DNA from: Trifolium pratense
Lineage: Eukaryota; Streptophyta; Magnoliopsida; Fabales; Fabaceae
Assembly: GCF_020283565.1 (NCBI RefSeq)
Contig: NC_060062.1
Span: forward strand, 4,563,322-4,627,321
Direction of reading: 5' to 3'
DNA length: 64,000 bases
Shown here: positions 1-11,660 of the stretch, in pieces
Position numbering within the stretch: position 1 is the stretch's first letter
Layout of the letters: each line of letters starts with the position of its first letter
Translations under genes and position numbers: made by a program
Notes under the pieces: model-generated
The model's input: only the letters and a program-made list of their open reading frames with translations
Databases searched by the model: none
Told to the model about the DNA's origin: nothing

Positions 1-321
1 CGTTTGATCAACTAAAAAACAGGGGATTGGACAGAACAACTTTTGTTGTACCCTGTTTGATTTGAAATTGGTTATGAGATTGGATAAATTAGATAGCAAG
101 TGACAGGACAAAAACAAGATTTTTTGTCCCTCACTGAACCACGAGACAACTTTTTGTCCACAATACAACTATAAAAAAAAATACAAAAATGTCTATTTTA
201 TTTTCGAATATAAAAATATTATCATCTTATATATCTTCGGTACAGTTTTATCATGTCATGCATTATCTTGTTCTGTTCTATACTGTTCTGTACAGTCCTT
301 GCTGTTTTACGAATCAAACGC
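1..321. mobile_element. Miniature inverted-repeat element, left end at window edge
   Basis: The first bases read cgtttgatcaactaaaa and the reverse complement of 305-321 reads gcgtttgattcgtaaaa. The similarity continues inward through acag and ggacagaacaa-like stretches, so this is an imperfect terminal inverted repeat of roughly 35-40 bp around about 240 bp of AT-rich DNA with no ORF. This is the form of a non-autonomous DNA transposon. The left target duplication lies outside the window, so the superfamily cannot be assigned. Confidence 0.6.
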
Positions 322-2467
322 ATCAAAAATGATTAATTTATACAGTTACATGCAAATGATATCTAATTTATGCAACAAAATATATTTATTCAACAATCTG
401 TATTACCATTAATTAGTCCAAGATAGGTTATGTTGTCTAGCTAATCAGGAAATTTTCATAAATTTGTTGAGAAAATTTTAAATCGTTTAACTAGGAGATT
501 TTCATAACCCAAACATAAAACTATCAACTCCATTCCTAAATTAAATTTTGAAAATGAAATTTTCCATTACATTTAAAATAAAATCATTCTTAATAATATA
601 CATATTAGTAATTTTAGGAATGAAGTTGCCACACTCGACTTCAACTTCCTTCTGTCCACGCTCAAATAGAGTTGCCCTTGCCCCCACAAAACCCTAGTAT
701 AGCCTCTTTTGTTCCCACTCTGCCCCTACTCGACATATTCAAAGGCGATCCGGAGAAGGCTTAAACACAATCGAGGATTTACACATAGAGGTCCAACGTG
801 AGCAAGGTAAATGCGGATGACCAAGGGAATCAAAGCAGACCAAGTTCAAGAGGGTGTGAAGACTATCAATTCGGGTATCCATGTTGAATTATGATGGAGT
901 CCGAAAAACATCACATTAAACTTTGATCACATAAATAGAATTAAACAGTACATCTTAACCTAAAATCTTAAAATATTAAATATATGAATCATCTCACTTG
1001 TTTAGCATTCAATATCTATCTTTTTCATCGAATCGAATGTGAAATTCTCTATCTCACATTTGTATAGCTACTTATAAACCCCATATTAAACATATACTTT
1101 TGTCTACTTAATGAGTGCCGGCAGTTTAATTAAATTGTCTCTTTTCATCTTGTGAACCTAATTGTTTTGAAGTATTTTTTTAAAATGAGAGTAAATAATA
1201 TATAGAATGTAATTCAGTTCTAAGTAATTTAAAATTTTACTATATTTGTTTATGCTAAGCTTTCAGCTAAACTTGACAAAAGCAATATTTTTACCATGTC
1301 AACGAGATAGACAGACATAAGTGAAGCGATGACTTCAATTATAATATATTAATTTGGCTCCTAATTAACTTGTTTATCCAATTAATTATATTATAATGTC
1401 CTTTCATTCTTTCTAGAGACTCCATCACCATCTAAGAAGCGTAAGCTGAATAACTTACAATATTTAAATATTCCTATACTTATTGACTTTTCCTTCATTA
1501 AGAGAAAAAAAACTAAGTTATTCTAAGATTTGTACAAATCACTTCATTAGCTATGTTTATCACCTAGATTAGAACATAGACGGTAATAAATACATCTATT
1601 TTTTTTTTTTTTACATACATGTGTATGTTTTTCATAGCATTAACAAAATAATTATAAAATTAGGAACTCATGATAACAATGTTCATAGAAGTTTATTGTA
1701 TAGTAATATTTTACTTTTTGAAGTGTCTAAAAGGTTTATTATATGTCTTTATTGTTTTTATTTATGATTGGGATAGGTAAAAAATTAGCTAGCAAATTAT
1801 GGTAAAAAAAAAAACCATACTTATGTCGGTTTTATGTATAAATTATATATCTATCGGGCTCAACTGATAAATTAATTCATTAAATCAGATGTAATTATTT
1901 TGTGAAGTAGATTATTCTTATGATTTCTTTGAGGATTCTAAGTAACTCTTTCTCGTAGTTTTTAATCTCAATCGTCCTACCTCGAGTTATTAAGCAAGAC
2001 CATTTTAATTTGATTTTGTTGTTGTAAGAATCATTTAATCTCATATTAGTTAACAAACCAAAAAATTACATATAACTACGTGCTTTTCTAGAATATGGAT
2101 CATATTATATTGATCTTAGTCGACACTTATATATTCCCCTAAGATGATCTCAAATTTCTCGACGAAAATTAATCATCGACATGGATATTTTACATTCATG
2201 TCAACAACAATATATGTTACTATAACTTGGCTTGTCTAAAAACAAAGAAAGTAACATGAGGTCAAATGTATCAGTAACTACCCTACAAAGCCCCAACACA
2301 TACACACAACACAAGCAGAGCATGGGTTTGCAATTTGCATAAAATGGAAAGATACATTACCCATAAACCTAAATTTTGGATAAGCCAATTTTCTTCATAT
2401 GCAATTACATACACTAATTTTTTTTTAAGATAACTAAGATCTACTTAAGAAATTATTTTATATTTTT

Positions 2468-2469
<2 letters not shown>

Positions 2470-2547
<78 letters not shown>
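2470..2547. repeat. (AT)n microsatellite
   Basis: An almost pure AT dinucleotide run of about 75 bp. Its length is probably variable between accessions and prone to assembly error. Confidence 0.95.
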
Positions 2548-2548
<1 letters not shown>

Positions 2549-2884
2549 GCACAGACAAAAATCGAACTCATAATCAAATAATCAAGAAACTGAATATTGT
2601 GCGCATATGTGTGCGCATATGTTAAGAAGTGGTAACAAAAATTTCTTTTTCATGTGTCCTACGTACGGGGTTATATAGGAAAAGAATCCTTAAATACACC
2701 AAACACATGAATGTGTCTTCAGCTTGTTTTGTGGGATGTGGATAGGCTTCCCTTGTTTGGAAAGCAGTGATGTGAGCCATGTAACAATGTCCAACAAAAT
2801 CTTTAATAATAACATGCACAAGCATAACCTTAAATATTCATCTTCTAGATTAATAATTAGCTGTCATATATTCATAATTCAAGG

Positions 2885-3072
2885 ATGAATCCCACAAGAA
2901 TGAGGAGTTTAATTTTGAAGTGCGAGTGTAAGCTTTCTTGTTTTTTTATACTCTTAGAAATGAGTATTGGGCCTAACTCATCCTTACAAAACCGGCTTTT
3001 AAGGTGAGGATTGCCTCTAGTTTATAAACACTTAGTCAGGCCATCTCTCAACCGATGTGGGACTTCTTACCA
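2885..3072. repeat. Dispersed legume repeat fragment
   Basis: The segment contains the phrases gggcctaactcatcc, aaaccggcttttaaggtga and aaccgatgtgggacttctt. From memory these recur in many legume genomic repeats with LTR-like or miniature-element character. No matching partner lies in this window, so only a fragment or solo copy is claimed. Confidence 0.45.
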
Positions 3073-4284
3073 TATACAGATGAAATATCATATAAAACAT
3101 AAGGGATTAAATGTGTAGTTAAGTCTAAAATTTATATACAGTTTTGAGGTTTTGAGTTCGAACCTTATAAGTAAAGATTTCCTGCCTATTAATATATTGG
3201 TATTATCATATATTATTATTGTTTTACCACAACAAACAATAACAAATCATATTAGTGAGATTTCGGATTTGAACACGAGTAAGATTGTCAAACTTAATGA
3301 AATCATAGATTATTTTTTTAAAATATTTTTACAATTATTAACTATCAATTTATAAAAGCAGCATCATAATTCATAAGTAACTAATTAAAACCATGATTTT
3401 TACTTTAAAAAAACCTATACTAACATATGATTTAACCTTATGTGACTGATGAAAAGTGAGGAAAGGTTAACCAGGCCTTTAGACGTAACCAAGGTAATTT
3501 CATTTTAAAACAAAATACTATATACTACTCTTTCAAAACAAAATACTATACACAAAAGCTTAAACTAGTTCTTAGTTGTATGCATTTATATAACTAGAGC
3601 TCATTAACTACGAGATAAGTACTCTAAAATTTGATACATAATTGTTATTCCTTAAATGAAGTATTTAACCACTTGAATTTAACTATAAGTCTTGCTAACG
3701 AGTGTTTCCTTCCCAGGACATTTTTTAAGTACCTTAAATAGTAAATTTTTATAAAAATATGTGAAGTCAATGTATTGAGAATTGAAATATTTAACTCAAA
3801 TGGAATGCTTAAACAGTGTATCGAATACACTCGTTAGCATTTACCTTTAATATATTTGGATGAAGGTTTAATTATGACATATAAATATTTTTTTGGTAAC
3901 AATTATGACTTGAAATATGAACCTATAAAATTACTCTCCTTAATTAAAAAAAAAGGATAATTGGGGAAGAAATGTAATAAAAAATTAAACCTTAATTATT
4001 TGTATTTATGAAAGAAAAAAAATTATTTATCAATTTAAAGCACTTTTTTAAAATTTACACTATTTTTCAAAGTAAGTAAAGTGATCGAGAGATCCAAGAA
4101 CTTTATTTTTTTCTCCTTTAAATAGAGATCCAATTTTTGTTTTTAGAATAGATCCAAGAACTTTACCTTGCAATAAAGGGGTGAAAACAATTATGTGGGC
4201 CATAATATTTAATTTATTTAATTTAAAAAAATTGACAGAGGACAATGTTGCAAAAAGAGCATAATAATAATAATAATAATATAA

Positions 4285-4298
4285 ATATATATATATAA
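4285..4298 (+). promoter_or_regulatory. Probable TATA box of the AP2/ERF gene
   Basis: An ATATATATATATAA-type run lies about 120 bp upstream of the ATG at 4420. It is followed by a CT-rich stretch (ctccttctccttcacttcac) typical of plant transcription start regions and 5' leaders. The surrounding DNA is also AT-rich, so this rests on position. Confidence 0.5.
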
Positions 4299-4419
4299 GC
4301 AAAGCTCCTTCTCCTTCACTTCACTTCACTCAAGTCATCTTTCTTTCTTTGTTTCTTTTCTTTTTTGTTTGTGATTCTCAAACTAAGACACACTTCACAA
4401 ACACGTTTTTTTTATCATC

Positions 4420-5678
4420 ATGGCAAGACCACAACAACGTTATCGAGGTGTTCGTCAGAGACATTGGGGCTCTTGGGTCTCTGAAATTCGTCACCCTTTA
4501 TTGTAATTCTTCTTCACTCTTCAACTTTATTTTCATTTTCTTTATAAAAAAAAAAGAAAGTAGTATTTGTTTTGTTTTACTTGTGAAAAACTCTTTCATG
4601 TATCTTAAATTGTTAAAGTAATTTACTACATTATTTATATATAATATGTGCACTTAACTTGATCACATGATTATTACAATTACAAAGGGTGTTTATCAAA
4701 ATTTTATTTTTTTCATACAACAAAATTCTACCTCTAAATCCTTTTTTCTTTGAACGCATTACTTCGTCTGTCCGACAATAATTGATCTACCTATAAACAA
4801 AATTGTCTTAAAACGATTTTCATTTTCAATTTTTAAGGTGGTATTCGTCAAACTTTTTCAATTGTACCATCTATTGAATTCTACAGACAATACTCTCTAT
4901 TCAATATATTTTACCTTTTATTTATCATAATCGGAAATGTACAAATACTTGATAACGATAATTTAATGAAATTAAAATATTATTCACCCTCTTTCATTTA
5001 TATGTTTATTTTTTTTTTATCTGCGTGAAATGATGAAACATGTCGATTATCGTGGCACGGAGGAAAATATTATATATGCACTTGACTTGATCATATGATT
5101 ATTTCAAAGGGTGTTTATGAAAATTGATCTTTATTTATTAATTTTTTTTTATTTTGAAATATAGGAAGACAAGAATATGGCTAGGAACATTTGAAACAGC
5201 AGAGGATGCAGCAAGAGCATATGATGAAGCAGCAAGATTAATGTGTGGACCAAAAGCACGTACCAATTTCCCATACAACCCAAATGGACCACAATCATCT
5301 TCATCTAAGCTTCTTTCAGCTACTTTAACTGCAAAGCTAAATAAGTGTCACATGGCTTCTCTTTCTCTTCAAATGTCTAAACAACAATCACTACCACAAA
5401 AAGAACCACAACATGTTTCAACACAAAGTTTCAATTCTTCCATTAATAATAACACTTTTGTCTATGGTAATGACATTGGTGGAACAAGTGGTGAAACTAG
5501 CTTAATTAGATGGCTTGATGAAGGAAATAGTTTTGTTGGTTTTGAAGGTCATCAACAAGTTGAAGTTTCTAATCAACAATTTCAACCTGTTCTTGAAGAT
5601 GATCATATTGAACAAATGATTCAAGAGTTGCTTGATTCTGGTTGTTCAATTGAGATTTGTTCCGTCGGTTCATCTTAG
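4420..5678 (+). CDS. ERF003: AP2/ERF transcription factor, ERF003-like (group V, SHINE-related)
   Basis: A nuclear DNA-binding regulator with one AP2/ERF domain. Exons are 4420-4502 and 5165-5678 with a GT-AG intron of 662 bp; joining them gives 198 residues. The protein opens [19 protein letters not shown], and the AP2 domain runs from about residue 7 to 64, with [19 protein letters not shown] and the following (L)[11 protein letters not shown]. The intron interrupts the domain after the HPLL segment, an intron position seen in WIN1/SHINE and ERF003 relatives. A Ser-rich [15 protein letters not shown] segment and an acidic tail with [13 protein letters not shown] then CSIEICSV match my recollection of Arabidopsis ERF003. 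Group V members are linked to cuticle and cell-wall programmes, but the targets of this protein are unknown. The ATG is the first in good context and begins the conserved N terminus. Confidence 0.9.
4635..5133 (+). repeat. Direct repeat inside the AP2/ERF intron
   Basis: About 70 bp at 4635-4708 (atatgtgcac, ttgatcacatgattatt, aaagggtgtttat) recurs with substitutions at 5067-5133. Both copies lie in the intron, the second just before the acceptor. This looks like an old internal duplication. Confidence 0.7.
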
Positions 5679-5872
5679 ACTATATCTCTAAAATAATATA
5701 GCATTTAAGGTTCGCGATGAGTTATGAGAGACCCAACTCGTCTAAAACAAATTTCTCCATGACACCTTTTTGAAAGAGAGTGTCCTAGTAGTAGTTGTAC
5801 TAATTCACCATATAATAATAAATGTATAACGCTCATAAGTATTTTCAGATATTCACTTCACCCGTTATTGTG

Positions 5873-5964
5873 TGTTTGTTTTCACGACAGAAAACTCTAA
5901 ATGCGTGCCCAAATGAAAACATTATAATCGCACGTCTAGAGTATTTCTGTCGTGGTTACAAACA
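5873..5964. repeat. Imperfect hairpin about 195 bp downstream of the AP2/ERF stop
   Basis: The left arm, 5873-5907, contains cacgacagaaaactctaaa. The right arm, 5929-5964, is its near reverse complement with ctagagtatttctgtcgtgg. The arms are about 35 nt with few mismatches and the loop is about 21 nt, which is the size of a small-RNA precursor or a miniature transposon core. It may lie in or just beyond the 3' UTR. Confidence 0.65.
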
Positions 5965-8900
5965 TTTGTTTTGTTGACAATTATGTGGAATTAGAGTGTA
6001 ACAAATCATGCATATGATGAATTTTGATATAAAATATTAGTATAAAAAAGGGTACAATATTCTAGCTTATGTTTTTGTTTACATTGGTGTTAATTAAAGT
6101 TGTCCATAATTCTTCACAAAGTGTTGGATGGTAGTGGGGACATATGTTTGTTGTTAGATACGATATCCCTAGCTTTGATTTGTTTATACATCATTTGTTC
6201 CCATTATTGTAGAGATAAACTTTGGATTACATGTCAAGAAAGACAATTACAAGAAAAGAGAAAAAGAAAAAGGAAAAGGAAAGAAGAAAAAAGGACTAAT
6301 CAAGTTAACCATTAAATTAATTAGGATCTTGATTTCTTGTGGTAAAAGTTTCACGCAGTTACACACAATAATGAATCTCAACCATTAATTTTAGATCAAA
6401 CAATTCAAATAACACGGTTACTAAACAATTTTTGTCATTAATTTAGATTAGACGACTAAAATCTTTAACTATCATACAGTTACAGTAGAGAATCTGTTTC
6501 CGAAATTCATGGAACATTTGTCAACATGAAAAACCTTACTAGTAGTAGTGTTAAGGTAAAGGCAAATTATGTGATACATGGTTAGCACTTTGTTGTAATA
6601 AAGCCACTACCACCACTTTGGAAGTAGTAGGCGCTGCCATGATGAGAAGGAAACAGAGAAGGCAGCAATTTTAAAAAAAAAATTATTACTTAAGAGTTTA
6701 TTGTCCAAAACATAAAAGTATTTTAGTGTTACATCAAGGAATATGCCAATTATGACAAAGTGTGCCAATTTGAAGAGATAATGATAAAGAATTGCCTTTT
6801 TTTTTTTAACAATAAGATAATGCATCTCTCTCTTTTCCCCTTTTATTTGCACTCCAATTTCCTATAGTTTAGAGAATCTTCTTTTATTTGGATTAAGATC
6901 GAACAATTTACATTACAATTTAATCAAATATACGTCAAATTATATAAATTGTTCGATCAAGATTGACGCTCAAAAGTGGTGAGATTATTCCCCTCAAATT
7001 AATCGATTCTAAGATCGAATACTGCTAACAAAGTCCATACTTCTAACTTTTAGTGAGAACAATAGACGATGTATTTTGAAATTGAATGTGTACGAAAATT
7101 AACCTTTTAAGCCATATAGTGATATTCTAGATTGTATTCTCTAATAAGAGGTTCATTGTGAATGTCACTAATAAAAAAGTCCACCAAGTCCAAGTGAAGT
7201 GAGCTAATACATTCTTAGCCGTTCCTATAATTTTCTATGTTACTGTTTTCTGCATGGTTAACAAATATACTAGACAAACTTTTTCTATTTCTATCCACAT
7301 TTATCTCCTTTTTGTTTCATTTTTTTTTCTACCTAACATTGAAGTTGCTAAAATGGTTGATTGTGCAATTAATAGGGGTGAACTTTTTTTTTTATTTGTG
7401 TGAATTACATTTCAATGAAAATCATATTTTTTTTCCTCCAATCACATCTATAGGCTATATAGCAATGAGATTATTGAGTTTTTTTTTTATTTACAGACAA
7501 AATGATAAGCTATTGAAAACTCACACATACAAAATGGAGGGATTGAGGTTTTAACCTCAGTCATGGCGTTTAACCTAGCAATTTCGATATTTCTGTTAGT
7601 TGAGTTAGAATTTGTAGACTAGATTATTGAGTTTTAATCTATTCAAAATAACAACTTGTAATAATACATAATGGGCGTGTTTTTGTTTTTTTTTTTTGCG
7701 TCCTTTTTACTATTTTTTTTAGTTTCAGTTTTTTCATTTATCTTTTTTATCCGATTCAAGCAAAACATCTCCATCTCATCACTTTAATTAGCAAAGATCG
7801 ACGAATTGATTGCTTCACATTGCTAACTCTTCTGAGGATAATTTTTCTTAAAGTATTGAAATATGAAAGTCCGTTGTTAGAACACATTTTCTTACTAAAA
7901 TAAGCTCAAATTTGCAGTTCAAACACACAGGATGTCTTTTACATTTTTTCTCTCTTTTTTTCCAAATTAATTAAATAAACTTGTAACTTTATGTCACTTT
8001 GTTTAGCTAATAACAACTTTAATTAATGTGCATGGGAAGTATGTCTTCCATGCTTACAAACATTGCGGACCCTTATGTTCCTTACACATTTGCTTCACAA
8101 CAAATGAGTCCAGAAGAAAATATCAAAGATAAGATAGAAAATGAAAAATTATGTCAAACATTGTAGCTGGAGAGAGATCATATATCAAGATATAAAGTGC
8201 ACGTTTTCTAACTTTATTAGTTTTTTAATTACTTGTTTTTGTCCAATTATACATGGATTAAGTGCTAGAGAATCAAAACTAATGTTATAGAAGCTCATAA
8301 TTCTTTCTACCAAAAAAAAAGAAGAAGCTCATAATTCTTTTTTTGGGGTTAGTTTGAAAACACATAAGCCTCAAATGTCAAGACAAAATTTTGGTCTAAA
8401 TACTCTTAGGACAAAATTGGGTTCCATAATCTCTTTATGTTTGTTCTTGTCCATAGTAAACCAAATTGAACTTGGATTCACATTCTGTGCATCCATGTAG
8501 CTTGGTTCAACCTAAAATTAGTTGTTGTTTTAATTTGAGAGCTAAAAGATAATACAACGGTCAAGTTTAAGTTGAACCGAAATAATAGAGAATTCAGGTC
8601 TAATTTAATTTATGACAGAGAAAAACAAACATAAAAATATTAAGGGTGTGATGATCATAAAAATGATGAATCATTTTTTATCACTATAATTTTTCTTGCT
8701 ATAATTAGAACCAAAATTGTACTTTTCAGATTCATTGAATAAATAATAAATTTAAAAACTGTAATTTTACTTATATTTATACGAAGAGGAAGTATGTTGA
8801 TTTAATTTTTATTTTAAGCTTATATCTTTGGAAAGGAGTGGCACAAAGAATTATAGTACATTAGTACTATTATTATTATTATATCGATCCTCATGCTTAA

Positions 8901-9869
8901 TGATTACTTATGGTAATTGATTTTGTCTTCCGCAATTTAATACCAAAAAGCTTGATAAGCCTAATGACATGACAATAAAAATATAGATTCAGATAACTAA
9001 TTAGATGAGTGATAACTTCGTTCGCATTTTGTAGTAGCAAACAAGGATAACATAAACATAAACACAAAACAAGGCTATATTCATATCTTAATTAAGCGTT
9101 ATGGACTGGTTTGGTCCATATATGAAAGTCAAATGGAAGAACTCTACTTAAACAACTTAATTAGGTAACAAATATCAATGTTAGTTCGATGGTGATTGAC
9201 GTTAGACTACAATCAAAAGAGGATTGAAACCACTTGATGACAGAACTGACCCTGAACCAATATCTTAGGTTAATATCTTATGTAAATTTTGAAGATTTAC
9301 TTTTGTCATCCTATTCATTATCTCGCGCGTTCTATGAATTTATCAAAATATCAGCGGACACGCCCTAAAAACACCCTACCTTTATGATGTTCGCTATTTA
9401 AGTAGCAGACAACATTTTTCAAAAATCAATTTTTTTAATAATGCAATATAGTATAAAAGAGTTCACTTTCTAGATAGCAAACTACAAACTGAGTTCCCTT
9501 TCTAGAATGCGAACCTTATAAAAATCATTTTTTTTGTCCTGTTCACCCTTCTTTCATCTCCAATGTAATAACTTTGATTGAAATACAGTTCACAAGTTAA
9601 AGTATAAACCATTCATTCACATATTCCGTCAAACTTATCAATTTTTGTAGCCTTGATACATGTCTATTGCTAGTATGAATGTAAACTTTGTCATATCGAA
9701 TAAAGTACAATTCAGTATTGCTATATTTACGGTGTGTGATTGGTCGGTAATGTCACAACCACTCAGCGGAAAATTAAAATATGATATAAGATAGTAATCA
9801 CTTTTTTATAAGGTACACTAGTTAAATTGTAAATTAATTTTGCAGTCTAAATAGCGAACTGTGTTTCAG

Positions 9870-10088
9870 TTCGCACTCTACAAAGTGAGTGACAATATTT
9901 TATACTCAAACTCAACATTTGCGCCTCCTAGATGAAAAGAATCATAAAAAAAAGAGTTTTCTTTCTAGATAGCAAACTGAGTTCGCATTCTAGAATGCGA
10001 ACTATTTTTTCATGATTTTTTTTCATCTAAGGGGCGCAGACGCTGAGTTTGAGTTAAAAATATTGACACTCGTTACTTAGAGTGCGAA
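9870..10088. repeat. Large inverted repeat (about 85 bp arms)
   Basis: The left arm at 9870-9955 (ttcgcactcta, gtgacaatattttatactc, gcgcctcctagatgaaaa) is mirrored at 10003-10088 (catctaaggggcgcagac, ttaaaaatattgacactcg, agagtgcgaa). The 47-bp loop contains the small palindrome gcattctagaatgc. A related phrase, tttctagatagcaaac with ttctagaatgcgaac, occurs alone at about 9468-9515, so this belongs to a local repeat family. No ORF is present. Confidence 0.75.
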
Positions 10089-10753
10089 AAATGCTCGCAT
10101 CCTAAAAGGCAAGAGGTTAGTTTGGTAATTTTACGGGACGTGAAAAGCAAATCTCTTATTCTTTTGTAACCGGACAAAACAAACTGTGTAGAATTTTCAT
10201 TCGTCAAAAAAACCCATTACGACAAAAATTAGCCCAACATTTTGATTAGTTTAATGGGCTTAATCAAATTTACATAAGCTTGTGTAAAAAAAAAAAATTA
10301 TACAAGGTATTTCTTTAAAAATAAAATAAAAATAAAAAAGAACAAGAGTGCATGTTGATGTGAAATTAAGGTGGACTAATTAAACTCTAAACTATTATTG
10401 TTTTCTGACTCAGTTTTTTTTACTGAACTATAAAATATAAGATATGGTCCTGATTGATTCAAAAAAATATATGGTCCTGATTTGTAAAAATAAAGAGTAA
10501 TGGACAGAAGGACAATAATTTGCTTATCAAAAAAAAAAAAAGAAGGACAAATAATTAAAAAATCAATGAGATAAAAATGCTATGAAACAATAATTGAACA
10601 AACAAACAAATACAGATTTTAGTTTATTATATTCTACGCATGAGCTGAAAATGAATTTGCAAATGCAATATCGTAGCAGCAGAGTTGTGAAGAAAGAGCC
10701 AAATGCACACATCAGTAGAACTAATAATAGTTGTCCGGCACTTTTGTGGAGTA

Positions 10754-11286
10754 CAAAAAATTTTAAAGGTACTTACTGTTATAAAAAATTCTTATATATA
10801 ATGTGCCGTGTTAGTCATGAATTAATATTGAAATCATCACGTTTTGCTTATTTGTCTGAATTGAAGGCGGTGATACATTGGAGAATAAGCACCGGCGGAT
10901 TGGTCGGATAGTTGACGCACGAGACGTAGCTGATGCGATACTGTTGACTTATGAGAATCATGAAGCAGAAGAGAGATACATATGCACTTCACAGGCTATC
11001 ACGGACCGAGATTTGGTGGAGAAATTGAAGAGTCTATTTCCAAACTACAAAGTAAGCTTAAGTTCCATAATAATATATATAAATCAAAGGGATATTATAA
11101 GTAGTAGTAGTCATAAATGATTACAATCTTATATCTAAAAATATCATTGTTGGCAGTTATACTGAGTTGGATGATTACAGAATGCTGAGCTCAGAGAAAC
11201 TGCAAAGTTTAGGTTGGAAATTCAGGCCGTTGGAAGAAACATTAATTGATTCTGTTAAAAGCTATGAGGAAGCTGGAGTACTCTAA
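10754..11286 (+). pseudogene. 5'-truncated cinnamoyl-CoA-reductase-like gene (copy 0)
   Basis: Only the 3' end of the reductase gene survives. A ragged relic of the exon 4/intron 4 border lies near 10,754 (ttttaaaggtact). The equivalent of exon 5 starts at 10,868 and exon 6 occupies about 11,157-11,286, ending in TAA. The exon 5 frame stays open (HRRIGRIVDARDVADAIL) but has a 9-bp addition against its paralogues and lacks the 9 bp encoding part of the YPT segment before the donor. Exon 6 still reads [16 protein letters not shown]. Exons 1-4, with the cofactor site and catalytic residues, are absent upstream, so this cannot encode the enzyme. Confidence 0.85.
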
Positions 11287-11360
11287 TCACAATATCATCA
11301 TCTCATCTCCCTATTAATTGGGAGGCAGTTCTCATCCATCCATCTATAATAAATGTGACT

Positions 11361-11595
11361 TGTTAAGAAAAGAAGAATTGAAACAATAGAAACTCTACTC
11401 TTAGGCCTCACTTGTACTTTACTTTTGTACTTCCTAACTGAATGTGTACTACACATTGTACTACACAGTGTATATATAGTGACATAAAGCACTATATTCA
11501 AATTCATTCATTCAATAATAATTTTTCCCTTTCTCTTTACCCTTTTTCTCTCTAGAATTCAGTTATGAATTCAGTTACATTCATCTTTCTCAATA
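11361..11595 (+). repeat. 5' LTR of the Copia element
   Basis: A 235-bp terminal repeat beginning tgttaagaaaagaag and ending ttctcaata, immediately before the primer-binding site. It contains a tatatata stretch near 11,470 as a likely promoter core. Confidence 0.95.
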
Positions 11596-11660
11596 TGGTA
11601 TCATTCGCTTTTCGATCCTTTTCCGCTGCACTCTAATCTTTCTTCTCCGGTTGCTCCGTC

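Larger units (their letters stand above)
322..4280. other. Intergenic region upstream of the AP2/ERF gene
   Basis: No convincing coding sequence is present; the short open frames at 2622-2825, 3152-3355 and 3645-3830 have no recognisable domain and biased composition. About 600-860 is somewhat richer in GC but carries no frame I recognise. The stretch holds an AT microsatellite and a legume-type repeat fragment, listed separately. The rest is AT-rich DNA in which I see nothing definite. Confidence 0.6.
5679..10753. other. Intergenic region between the AP2/ERF gene and the reductase array
   Basis: No protein-coding gene is supported across about 5 kb. Open frames at 6100-6315, 6607-6852 and 7237-7554 are low-complexity or hydrophobic by composition and carry no motif. 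The region holds two hairpin-forming inverted repeats (5873-5964 and 9870-10088) and a shorter one near 6889-6966 with arms around gatcgaacaattta. A short direct duplication of agaagctcataattctttt lies near 8290-8345. Confidence 0.55.

Noticed and set aside
4349..4621. 90-aa frame overlapping AP2/ERF exon 1
   Set aside because: It is a shifted frame over the 5' leader, exon 1 and intron; the AP2 domain reads in another frame.
6100..6315. 71-aa frame ending in a Lys/Arg-rich run
   Set aside because: The basic tail is just a purine-rich simple sequence (gaaaaagaaaaagg), and no homology is evident.
7237..7554. 105-aa frame rich in Phe and Leu
   Set aside because: It is read from T-rich low-complexity DNA with no motif, splice context or conserved neighbour.
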